A DNA stretch of 64,000 nt from contig JAPEIS010000001.1 of NCBI GenBank assembly GCA_029531795.1, positions 1,736,001 to 1,800,000 of the forward strand. The letters run 5' to 3'. Positions 10,901-22,055 of the stretch are shown piece by piece; the stretch's first letter is position 1, and each line of letters opens with the position of its first letter. This stretch comes from Sclerotinia nivalis (taxonomy: Eukaryota; Ascomycota; Leotiomycetes; Helotiales; Sclerotiniaceae). The notes below the pieces were generated by a model. It saw only the letters and a list, made by a program, of their open reading frames with translations. It was not told the origin of the DNA and made no database searches. The translations under genes were made by a program, and so were the position numbers.

Positions 10901-13548
10901 CTACTCCTCATCTCCATCATCATCCCCATCCACCTCCACATAACTCTTTTTCTTAGCCGCAGCTCTACCACTCTGTCTTGCCGGTTTAGCTTTCATAGCT
11001 GGTTTCTTCAATTCATCATCAGCCGATAAATCAGGCATACTCAAATCATCGTCCTCATCCTCATCCTCATTCGAAACGCTAGCACTAGGCGTCTGAACCT
11101 TCTTCGCATTCTTCTTCTTCGCTGGCACGGGTGCTGCCTTCTTCTTAGCAGGCGTTCTCTTCTTGGAAGAGCCACCAAGTCCCTCCGCAAAACCATTAAT
11201 CTCCGCCTTCTCGTCTACCTTAGCTTGTGCACTCTTGACCAATTCTACTACCTCCAGCACATCATTTAAACACTCCGCCCTCGCCAATTTCTCCTTAAAC
11301 CCTTCATCAAAAGGCATCTTCTTCCTCTCAGTAATCTTTTTCCTCGCCTCGAAATTTGCAGGTGTAGGGTGCTTGAACATCTCCTCTTCTTCATCGCCTT
11401 CAGAGCCTTTCTTCTTGATTTCTCGCTTCTTTGGTGTCAACCATTCTTCCATACCTACTGGCCAATATACACGGTTATCCTTTCCTCCCATGCCAACTTC
11501 TTCTTCTGGTATTATATCTTTAATTGGTTCCTCCTCTTCTTCAATTTCATGACCAAATTCTTCAATCTCATCAGCGATTTGCTTCTTGGTCTTTTTCTTC
11601 TTAGGCTTCTTGGGCAAAACACGATTATCATCGTCTCTCTCATATGGTACGATATCATTAAATCTTTCGTATCCCGGTAGTTTGAAGGTTCTCATTAGTT
11701 CAAATACCGCCTGCTCTTTATCCTTCGCTTCAATCATTAAATCCATATCATTTGCGCAGGGCGGAAGTGTTGCTGGTCTAGGGTTATGTTTTCGTCTCTG
11801 ACGACCAGTTATGGCCTGGGGAGTCTGTTCGCTATAATGCATTTTCTGCGTCATACCTTTTTTCGTCCATCCAGCTTTAATTCTAGGAAAGAGATCCATG
11901 ATGTCCTTAGTACCTTCACGAACTTGACTAGAATCGAACATGATGTTGTGGTGGTGAAAATCGAGACACAGAGGAATATTAAGCTCTTCACAGATTGGAA
12001 GGAGGTCATGAACAGTCCATGATACATCATCGTTTTCTAGGACGAGCCGTTGTTTGATGGAAGGTGAAAGCTTAGCATAATTTTCGCGGAAGCGATCGAG
12101 TGTGGCAGCTTTGTCGCCAAATGTACCTCCCATGTGTAAGATCATAACTGCATCTCTGTCGATTTGAGCTGGCAGTTTAAGGAGTCCGAGCATTTCATCA
12201 TGATACTCAAGGTCTCGAACCGCATTTGCAATGACCTCTGGACGTGGAGAACCTAACTGCGTGAACTTTGCATGCTTGTTAGTGTTTGAATTCCACGACA
12301 AAATGATTTTAACTTACTTGTCCGGGATGTGTGCTAACTCGATGTCCCAACTCAGCTACCACTTTACCAGCTTCCGCAAGAGCTTCGCTAGCAAAAGGGG
12401 CAAGCTTATAGCCATGCTCAGCATGACTAGCGAACGGAAACATTTCTGAGCTCAATCTCATAAATTTGATCCCATATTTCTCATTCCATCGGAACATTTT
12501 TGGTAGGTCTCGGGCATTTGCCAGGCACAATTCTTCGACGTATCGCTGTCCTCGCTCGATAGAAGCTGGCTTAGATTTATCTGGCCGATTCTTGGTTGCA
12601 TGCTCAGGCTGTGAAGGATCTTTCAAAGGATGACGATGTTCGATAATGGAAGCTATACGGCAGGTCCGAGACGTAAAGACAGGAGGGTTTGAGGATCTAA
12701 GGTAGGTATTCAGACATGCCTGAATTTAAAGGTCAGTCGTTTGAAGCTAGTGCGGCGACGTAAAAACTTACATATCCTAGTCTTCCTTTCCATGGTAGAG
12801 GTAAATAGTCACTATTGACAGGAGGTGGTCTCCTCGCTTCCAGTTTTATAGCATCAGCATCCTCCATCTGCCCTTCCTCATCTCCGTCGGGACCAACCCT
12901 TTTATCCCATTCATCCTCACCATCTTCCTTTTTTATATTCTTCACCGTAGCCTTTTTAGCTGCTTGTTCCGCTACAAAAGCTTTTATTTCATCCGACCCT
13001 TTCTTCGCCGCAATTGAGCTCTTCGTCGGCGCTTTCTTCTGTTTCTTAGCAGGTGCGGGCGCTGGAATATCATCACCAATATCCGAAAGTGGCGAATCGC
13101 TATCCTCATTCTTGATAGGATTCTCCACACCGTTCTCCTTTACCGGCGTTGTTTCTACCTTAATTTTCTTTAAGTCAAAAGACTCCCCCGAATCATCAGC
13201 ATCTGGGCTTGCGCGAAGTGCTGTCTTGCTATCTATAATATCTGTATTGTGCTCGGGGTTTGTATCAGGTTTGCCTCTGCGAGACAATTGTCGCGAGGGT
13301 CTGGCAGGTGGCGGCTTGATTGAAGTGGATTGACTTGGAGGGAGGATTTGAGTTGAAGCACCATCGACAGTGGGCGTGGTCGCCACCGAGGATCTCTTTC
13401 GTTTAGGTGGCATTTCTAGACTTTTGACATGAAAAGTGCCTTGATAAAGTGATAAATTTCTGCGTGCACTGCCAGAGCTGGCTCTTTGAATTGAAAGATA
13501 TGTAAAGTGTCTGCCGAGGCGCAGGTGAGGAAAAAGAGAAATGAACAT
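10901..13548 (-). CDS. uve1: UV damage endonuclease UVE1/UvdE
   Basis: Three exons, 13548-12772, 12719-12318 and 12265-10901, with two 52-bp introns. The model gives 847 residues from the ATG at 13548. UvdE nicks DNA 5' to UV photoproducts and starts alternative excision repair. The catalytic TIM-barrel part begins LGYACLNTYLR. It contains STHPGQFTQLGSPR (spanning the exon 2/3 junction), LHMGGTFGDK, LENDD and LCLDFHHHN, the metal-binding motifs of the family. The N-terminal third and the C-terminal tail are low-complexity, Lys/Ser/Asp-rich and nuclear-like; the tail ends in acidic residues. Residues 1-45 carry Arg and hydroxylated residues with no acidic residue before position 45. A second in-frame ATG at 13413 starts MPPKRKRSS, a nuclear-signal-like sequence (802 residues). 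The two starts may target different compartments. Confidence 0.95.
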
Positions 13549-14120
13549 TCAATATTGGGATTGAAATGGAGAAAGGATATATGAATGAAAATCTCTTACC
13601 TCGAAGGTGCACATGTATCTTACCTCTCTCGCGTCCAAGGAATAAATTCAATCCGCCATGCGCTTAATCGATAGCTCATGGCTACAAGCTCTTTTCTCAT
13701 GGTTCTATGTATCTGAATGAGATGCGCGGATCGAAGCTAATAATAATCATGACGTTGAGAATGGCTTAGCTCCCCGCATCACATGACGAGTCATGCATTT
13801 CAAAAACATCTACGACTTTGCATAAAAAACGTTAAATGAGCACGATTAGATCTATCTCACTTTGTTTTGAGCACGATTGTCAAGTTCTGTCAAGTCCTGT
13901 TGAAAACCAATGAATTTGTCAATTTCCACCCTAGATTTTCCCCCAAAATCTTGCTGCAATCCATAAATCTTGGCTAAGGCCATAAACCCTGCTCAAGAAC
14001 TGAATCTTCTTATAGAAGACTGTATTACTAATTAAAGACCATCATTGTGTATTCAAAAGGAAAGAGAAGAGATGCTATTAGCAATTATCCTTGTATGTAT
14101 CGCGACGTCTGGCCATATAG
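13549..14120. other. Intergenic: UVE1 upstream region and transporter 3' flank
   Basis: This stretch holds the UVE1 promoter on the minus strand and the 3' flank of the sugar transporter. I could not identify a distinct motif with confidence. Confidence 0.4.
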
Positions 14121-16043
14121 TTAGATTGCCGCGCCGTGCCCACGAACAACGCCCTTCTCATCATTATGATGATGACCATGTTGTGTGTCAGTGGCTCCAT
14201 GATGATGATCAGCGTGCTCTGGAGCAAGTGTACCATCGTTGTGATGAATGTTCTTTTCACCAGTGACTCCACCAACTTCGCCAGCACCACCAATGGGAGC
14301 TACAACCTTGAGGTTTCCTGCTTCGATGTCCTTCGCTAATTGATCCAATCTCGACTCCTTTGGACGGGACTGCCATGCGCGCAAACCGCTATCAAAAACG
14401 GCGTCCATCTCCTCGAGTGTTCTGCCTTTAGTCTCGGGTGCCGTAAGGAAAATGTGGATAAAAGCAAGTCCGTTGAATGTGGCAAAGATCATGTACATCT
14501 TCCAGTTGATGTTCTTCAACAAAGGGGGAACCGCGAAAGCGAGAACGCAATTCCAGAACCAATTTGATGAGGTTGCAAGAGAGACAGCCTTTGCACGAAT
14601 CTTATTTGGGAAAATTTCGGCTGGGTAGGTCCACGATGATGGTCCCCAGGTTGTTGCAAATGCACAAACAAATAGGTATGTCATAGCGACGATGGCAGAT
14701 GATACACCTTTCTTCTCGTGAACAACCCATGTAAGGTTTTGGTTCTGCTCAGTCCGAGTCCTATCTGTGTTGTTGGGTTCGCCGTAGCCTGCTTGAAGTC
14801 CACCAGCAACGAAAAGAAAGCTCATCATGAGAAAGGAACCAATGAGCATGGCCGGGCGACGTCCGAAGCGGTCAAGATAGATGATTGCAGGTAAAGTCAA
14901 CATCACATTTAGAATGTACTGAATTGAGGCGGTGACGAGGGGGTTGGCAATGTTTGCACCTTGCATAATGTCTGAAAGAATCGTTAGTGACATATCCTAT
15001 CATACCGGTGCTGACTACTTACAGACGACGTAGTACATCATGATGTTCATTCCACAAAGCTGAGACCACATTTGAATAGACATTCCCAAGATAACACGCT
15101 TGAACATTCGTGGGGCTACAAGCTGCTTGTAAGAGCTGATAGCTTCCTCACGTTCGAATCGAAGTGCCTCCTCAATCTCCCGATATTCTGCGAGAACCTT
15201 AGGGTGGTTTACATCACCGCCACCATGAAGGTCCGCAATAACCTTAATGGCTTCTTCCCATCTATCCTTGGAGGCCAACCATCTAGGAGATTTTGGTAAG
15301 AAGAACATGCCGAAGAACAGAATAACTGCTGGAACAATTTGTACACCCCAAGGAATTCGAAATGCAGAAGTGGGTTGGTTCTGTGGAAAAGAGTTTTGGT
15401 AAGTAAGCTAGCTCTTACAAAATGTCATCGTACTTACTGGATTATCCGCGCCACCTCCAACTGTCGAAGCACCATATTGAATGAAGTACTGAATGAGAAT
15501 GCCCCATGTAATTGCCCATTGTTGGAGAGAGACAACTCTGCCTCTAATTTCCTTTGGTGCAATTTCCGATTGATAGACAGGGCAGATCGAAGAAGCAATA
15601 CCAACACAAATACCAGCAATGACTCGACCGACAACCAGCATGGCTACATTGACTGAAGCACACTGGATACTGTACAGACCATTAGTTTCGTTCAGATAGC
15701 TGTAAATAGAAACTTACATTGAGCCAAGAATCCAAATGACCGATGCGATTTGAATACTTGCCCGCCTAGACCATTTATCGGCAATGAAGGAGGAGGACAA
15801 AGCACCGATGAGAGATCCAGCAGGCATAGCACAGGTTATTCCACCTTGACCATAAGATTGAGGATTATTGAAGTATCTGACGTATGATTGCGTTCCAAGA
15901 ACACCAGACATACTAGAGATGTCGAAGCCAAAAAGGCCACCGCCTGTAGATGTTACTAATTGTTCTTGCCTTCCATCCGAGGGAAACTACTTACCTATTG
16001 CGGCAAAGGCGCAAATAACATAAACATTAGTAGTGTACCACAT
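14121..16043 (-). CDS. MFS sugar (hexose-type) transporter
   Basis: Five exons, 16043-15995, 15943-15718, 15669-15438, 15380-15023 and 14971-14121, with introns of 48-57 bp. The model gives 571 residues. The start MWYTTNVYVICAFAAIGGG leads into GGGLFGFDISSMSGV, the typical first helix and loop of the sugar porter family. Other family signatures are VVGRVIAGICVG, LPKSPRWLASK, YLDRFGRRPAML, PAEIFPNKIRAKA and ETKGRTLEEMDAVF. About twelve hydrophobic segments fit a plasma-membrane proton symporter or facilitator. The C-terminal tail is odd: eleven histidines in the last 41 residues, mixed with Asp/Glu. The sugar specificity cannot be read from the sequence. Confidence 0.94.
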
Positions 16044-17425
16044 TATGATTGAGTGAACGACTCCTCGATGAAAGTAGTGCTGAAGATGGAAGATATATCA
16101 AAATCGTAAAGGTGTGTTGAGGTTGTTGTAAGTTGGATCTTTGAACCTAGACTTTCGAACTCTTAAGTAGCATCGAATTTGAGCTACCTAAGGTGGGGCA
16201 GTAGGTAATTAATCAGTCCATATGCTGCCGTATTCACTTAGTGTTTTGCTTGTCCACACGTGCTGAATCAAATCCTTAAGTTTGATATTGGGGTAATTTG
16301 GTGAATGAAAGACCCATGCTCCTACAAAATCGCTGATTCGTTGAAATGCGCCAAAATACGGTATGAGTAGAATTGATTCGCTCTAGTGTGAAACGGTTCA
16401 AGGCGAGGTGCATGATCTAGCTGCACTCACCCATTCGGGTTTGATTACTACATTCATAGGGCCCCGAAGTAAATCTGGGGTAATTGCCCGGCGAAAGATT
16501 AAATTTCCGTAGCCTTGCGGTACTTATGCTGCATGGAATTGACATGTTCAATCCTGCATGAATACGAGAACTATCTATATATACAATGCAGCCAACGCGA
16601 GTCGTATAACAAATTTACTTCAAAGGGTTCAAATCATAAAGCTACGTGTAAGGCAGCATTGAATGTTACCATCAAATTGCTACATTGGGAGATGAGACGA
16701 TTGGCCAAGCAAGCCAATCCCTCCATTCAGACTCTTGTCTCATCACTACTAAGTCTTCAAACCATCAACAAACGCCGAAGACGCACCGTTGCGGCTTAAG
16801 CCACTTACACAAATATCTGCCAAAGACAATGCGGGGCATGGAAGAGCTTAAGAACATCAAAAATTGATGACACAAGTGAATGAGCTGTGTCGAGTAGCCA
16901 GCCTATGTAATTTCACATTCTGTTTTGTGACACTCTGACACTCTGCCGTGGTAAGTGTGATTCCTTCATAAAGTAGTGTTCATCCAATCATTAGCTGGAT
17001 CACAAGTTGTGTAACGTGCCCTTTTAATGCTTGTTGCAGTCCTCATGACCCATGAAAAGAACCCGACAGCTTGTTCTTGGACGATTATAGCGGGTTCAAA
17101 CAATAAATAACATGCTTGAATGAGTTTATATTAACCAATCAACCACAATAAATTCACCTAGCAATTAAACATCCTAGCAGAAATAGTGAATCATCCCATG
17201 ATAAAATTGCATACGCTGGCAAATCCGAGAAAAGCCACAATTGTAAACAAATCTCCAATGCCCTGGTGATCTGAACCATGATTCTGGGACCAAATATTTG
17301 GGTCGGGCTTAAGATTATATTCCGCGTTTAAGAGACGCTTGCCAATGATAATTTGAACATAAATGACTTTAAGCCTAGAGCGAACGCATCGCATCGTACA
17401 TATAAGGCTGATGCACGTGGGCATT
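16044..17425. other. Intergenic, nothing recognised
   Basis: The promoter side of the sugar transporter plus the 3' flank of the thioesterase. Short frames around 16515-16867 (+) show no features. No RNA or repeat is seen. Confidence 0.45.
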
Positions 17426-18513
17426 TTAAGGACGAGGTGACAGTTCCTCAACTATATTTTTCGGTTCTTTCCACGCGAGTGCAACGTATCTGTTATGAAC
17501 TTGTTTAGCTTGACAACCCGAAATATTCGAAGTGAAGACCGACTTTGTATGACTTCCTCGTGCTGCTACTTCGCCCTTACTATTCGTGAACTGAATAGAC
17601 GTATACGCTAACGTCTTTCCGACTAGCTTATGTTAGAGATATGAATTGTAATAATGATGAGAAATTACCTACATTTGTCACAAGTCACTACCGCTCTCAA
17701 TACGTCTCCAACTTTACCACCAGAATTGAGGTACGTGACTGGAGTTGGATTAGATAAACGAATTGGAACTGTATTGCAGGCGTAGGACATTTACCATTCA
17801 AATCAGTAGAAACACCTGTGGCATAAAGACCTCTTGACGCAACAGCTAGTGAGCCACCTAAGTCCACCATGCTAGCAATTGTACCTCCATGAATGATATT
17901 TAAACGGTTCTAATATGGAATAAATGAATGAGAGGGCATTATGATTGACAGAGCTTCCTTACAGTATGCTCCTTCTTGATATCAAGCTCAAAGTTTACAC
18001 GTCCTGGCTCTGCTCCCGTGACTCGAAGCTTTTCAAAGTCAATTTAGAAACTTCAATGATATTCAAATCAATAGCAATATGCCATGGCACCTTACATTTT
18101 CACCGAAAAGTCTACAATTGAATGTCAGTCAGGATTCTTGCAAAAACACTTGCTACAACGATAGCAGCAAAAGACGTTCCAGATTTATCAAGTACAGAGA
18201 AGTACAATGTTACATGATGTTAAGGAGGCCCGATGGGCAGCAATCTTTAACTAGTTGTTCTAGATTGATTCAGATACTAGCTGAAAGTCCTTTTGCTCAA
18301 CAGCATAGACGGCTAAACACTTGTGATGAGAGTCGGGAGCTGTATTATAAGAAGTGACAACCAAAGAATGTATAGAAAACAGTACCTCGGCTCTAGTCCC
18401 GATGATTCTTGAAATGACTTCAGAACCTAGGCACAAGGTAGTGATATCAGCATCTGTACATTTTTAGTTGTATGACAGCCACTCACTGATCTCACGAATC
18501 TTAGGGCAGCCAT
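17426..18513 (-). CDS. Hotdog-fold thioesterase (PaaI / ACOT13-like)
   Basis: Eight small exons: 18513-18487, 18426-18386, 18111-18096, 18028-17963, 17909-17795, 17738-17673, 17622-17544 and 17489-17426. The model gives 157 residues, the usual size of the family. The core reads LFGENLRVTGAEPGRVNFEL, then NRLNIIHGGTIASMVDLGGS (the HGG and acidic residue of the active site), STDLNVTYLNSGGKVGD and finally HTKYVALAWKEP. It probably hydrolyses medium or long acyl-CoA. The second intron is long (274 bp). The last intron (17490-17543) is 54 bp, has an unusual GTCGGT donor and no stop in frame, so its retention would add 18 residues. The exon 1 start at 18513 is inferred. The gene is divergent from TFB2, 240 bp away. 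Confidence 0.85.
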
Positions 18514-18753
18514 ATTGGAAGAGTAATAGTGAAGTTGATATGTGGATATATAAATGTCATTAGATACTTTTTAAATCCGTTTGCTCCCGGACCGATGTTT
18601 CCCCGGAGGGGGCAAAGACATGGTGGTGGTCCAAGCTCAAAATCTCCACCATCAGGCTACTTACTCCTGCGAGGCTGTAGAATTTCTTGAATTTCTTACC
18701 AGCAATGATGAATTCATGATATCTACGGACAATAGGAAATAAATATTTTTAAC
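18514..18753. promoter_or_regulatory. Shared divergent promoter, thioesterase / TFB2
   Basis: A 240-bp gap separates two start codons facing away from each other, so both promoters must lie here. A GC-rich patch around 18588-18615 (containing CCCCGGAGGGGG) stands out from AT-rich flanks and could bind a zinc-cluster or C2H2 factor. That is an inference. Confidence 0.5.
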
Positions 18754-20216
18754 ATGTCTGTCTCAACTCTTGCTTCATTTGAGTACCTGGAAAGATTACC
18801 AGGTACAACTTTTAGACGACTATATCAACAACCCTCCACTTCTTTGGCCATTTTTAGGCGTATGCTCCCTCATCTTGCCAAAACCTTTGTGATGGCACTA
18901 CTCTATATGCCCAAGCCTTTACCTCTCACAGCTCTGGATCAATGGGTGCAACCGAAGAGCAAGAGGTCTGCATCCTGGCTTAAGATAAATGTTACATGCT
19001 AAATTTTCACAGGCAAAAAGATCAAGCCCTATCCTTACTATCGCGATTGCATATTGTCGATATTACTGCGCTGAGCCGAGAAGATGCTCAGACTGTAGCT
19101 TTGACTAAAAATTTCGGAACTTCCTTACGACTGGCACTTACTGGTGGAGGAAATCATCAATCTTTTGGAGTTCCTTCGTCCGATCACATTGCGCCACATG
19201 TTGATATAGATTTCTTGGACGTACATGCTCGAATGCAATGGGAAGGGATCCTACATTATATGGTCAATAGTGTTGCAGCAGGTTCGGGACAAGAAGGAAA
19301 TGGGCCCGCAGGTTCAGTTAAGAGACTACTCGATGCAGGAAAGCTGGTTACAAGAGGGCGAAGTGTGGGTATCACTCAAGCTGGATTCTCATTTTTATTA
19401 CAAGAAGCCAATGCGCAAGTCTGGACTTTACTTCTTCTATGGATTGAAAATGCTGAGAGTATGGGAATGGATTCCGTTGATGTACTCTCTTTCCTATTCA
19501 TGCTAGGTTCCCTCGAACTCGGACGTGCATATAGCACCACGACCCTCACAGATGCACAACATAACATGCTCGGCAACCTCATCGACTTCGGGCTGATTTA
19601 CCTCCCTCCTTCCGCTCCCACACAATTCTTTCCAACTCGTCTTGCTACAACCCTCACCTCAGACGCCAGCGCTCTTCGCACCGTGTCGGCCGGTTTCGAC
19701 GCCGCTTCCAAATCCGCCGCCAACCAAAAAGGTTTCATAATTATCGAAACCAACTACCGCTTATACGCCTACACAAATTCTCCGCTTCAAATCGCCGTCC
19801 TCTCACTCTTTACCAAACTCAACACTCGATACCCCAACATGGTCAGCGGCCGCGTCTCTCGTGACTCCATACGCACTGCCATATCCCACGGTATCACTTC
19901 TGATCAAATAATTACTTACTTATCCACCCACGCGCATCCGCAACTCGTCAAAGCCTCTACTGCATCTCATGGAGGACCAGTATTACCACCTACGGTCGTT
20001 GATCAAATCCGTCTCTGGCAATTGGAAAACGAGAGAATGAAAGCAGTGCCGGGGTTTTTGTTCAAGGAATTTGACGGGCAAAAGGAGTATGAAGGGTGTG
20101 CGAAATATGCCGAAGAAGTAGGAGTATTGGTTTGGAAGAATGATGCGAAGAGGATGTTTTTCGTGACGAGGGTGGAGCAGTTGAGGGATTATATTAAAGC
20201 GAGGAAGATAAAATAG
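18754..20216 (+). CDS. tfb2: TFIIH subunit TFB2 (p52 / GTF2H4)
   Basis: Two exons, 18754-18965 and 19013-20216, with a 47-bp intron and 471 residues, close to human p52 and yeast Tfb2. The N terminus begins SVSTLASFEYLERLPGTTFR. The middle contains SVGITQAGFSFLLQEANAQV and the C-terminal part QKGFIIIETNYRLYAYTNSP, both characteristic of this family. The C-terminal region pairs with the small subunit TFB5/TTDA. TFB2 anchors and stimulates the XPB/Ssl2 ATPase in transcription initiation and nucleotide excision repair. The intron donor is GTCTGC, a weak match, but the joined frame (KSKR/QKDQALSLL) fits well. The 3' half uses more C-ending codons than the 5' half. Confidence 0.94.
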
Positions 20217-22055
20217 GGGTGGGAGGGAGAGGGAGAAGAATTTTTGCGCTGGGGATTGGGGCAAATTTTCGAATCAAGATTGGCTCAAAGTTGACCCACT
20301 GCGTTTCGATGGATGGAGTAGTTGGTGAAAGCTGACGCAGGTTGACGGGATGCATAGCGAGACGACGCAATGAAATCGGAGATAGCTTAACCGAGAAGAT
20401 TTTAAAGTCCAAGATTTACATTGGGAATAAGAATCAATATGGATTGGATCAAAGGGAAAGGAGTTATGACGGATAGGATAGGATAGGATGCATAGCGCGG
20501 CGCTCCGGGGGTCAAAATGCTACAATATCGAGTATATCGAGTTTATATGAATAGGTATGATACATACCATCTATATTCAAGGTATCCATACAATTTACAA
20601 CGATAGCTTGGAAATTTTGTAGCTACAGTTTTTTTTTTTTATAAATAAAAAGACTACATGAATCGAGCATATACATCAATTTGAAAAAACACACACATAA
20701 CTTGCCTAGTATTGTATCCTCACTAACTTTCAAATCTCAAATCTCGAATTCAAACCCCGAAATCGAAATCAAAATCAAAATCATATTAAAACAATAACTC
20801 AACGAGCCACCATCCACCATCCATCCATCCATCCAGACAATATCCACCATCCATCCATCCAGACAATATCCATCCATCCATCCATCCCAAACAATCCCAT
20901 CCCATCCCATCCCATCCCACCACCACACCACCACCTTCATCCAAACCCCTTTCATAAATGTAAGATTACCTGTAAAATCTACAATCCTACAAGAATCTAC
21001 AGAACTTATAAATCTATAAAAAACCAAACCAAACCAAAACAATTCAAATAAAATATAAAATATAAAATATAAAATATTTTACAAAAGTGTTTATTTTGGA
21101 TTAGTTAATATAATATTAACCTTATATCAGATAATATCATGTCACCCAAAAAATTTAAAATATCCTAAAAAAAAAAAGGTATTTCCACTTCTTACATTAC
21201 CTAGGTACCTCTACTCCTAGATTGCTCCTACATAGGATTATTATTTTCACATTTCGATCAACTCATTCCATTATGAACCAACCCATCAAAAGAAAAAGAA
21301 AAACAGCATACACACTACTCGTAGAAGCAGAATCATAATCACCATTACCATAATCATAATCATAATCATAATCATTAAATTGCATCTTCTCTTCTCCTAA
21401 ACTACCCCGTAGATATTCCATAGATCCTTAGCGCGCAGGCAGAATTCCACTGTAGACCCGCCATCCATCCATTTACCCACGCATCCATCCATCATCCATC
21501 CATTAACCAATTATCAAGAGGATTCGTAGGTAGCATCATCAATAAGTCTGCAAGCTCGTAGAAAACAAAAAATAATAATCGAAGAGTGAAGCAATCAAAA
21601 GCTGTACGTTTCCAAACTAGTGTATCTTCGAACCGAGTAAAAAACGTAAAGTTGCTGCTGTAGATATCATCGTATAACTCATTGTCCAATATCCCTCCCA
21701 TGAAATCCCTCTTCATGTCAAATACAGTCTAAAAGGCATGCTGTCAAAAGTTCAAAGGAAATAGAACAAGAAGTACAATTTCAGCCTGCGTAGAAATCCC
21801 ATAAGCTCCATTCGATCCAACCACGAATTCCCATGTGATCAACGCCATGCCATTTATTAACCCATTTCAGCTCATTATGCGCTTGACCTAAAGAACGAAA
21901 TGTATTGATTGTCAAATGGTAGGAATTAAGTAAGAGTAGCCAACATGGCTCTAACCAATTTTGGTGGAGGTGCTATGAAGAATAAGCTGGTTAGCCTCAT
22001 TCACAAAAACCACCCATCCCAATGCCAAGTGACCCACCTCAATCAGGCAAGACAC
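20217..22055. other. Intergenic with simple repeats
   Basis: The region between two convergent genes. It contains many CCATCCATCC-type and CCCAT tandem runs at about 20810-20935, AT-rich runs near 21045-21180 and ATAATC repeats near 21335-21375. No gene is supported. Open frames here come from repeat composition. Confidence 0.5.
20810..20935. repeat. Imperfect CCATC/CCCAT tandem tract
   Basis: Repeated CCATCCATCC blocks separated twice by AGACAATATCC, followed by a run of (CCCAT)n and ACCACC repeats. Seen directly. Confidence 0.8.

Noticed and set aside
11163..12022. Several + frames opposite UVE1
   Set aside because: Shadows of the minus-strand gene, produced by its Lys/Glu/Asp-rich codons.
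12815..13333. 172-codon + frame opposite UVE1 exon 1
   Set aside because: Ser/Ala-rich shadow of the acidic/basic low-complexity exon.
20737..21042. 101-codon minus frame rich in Trp/Asp/Gly
   Set aside because: Translation of the CCATC simple repeat.
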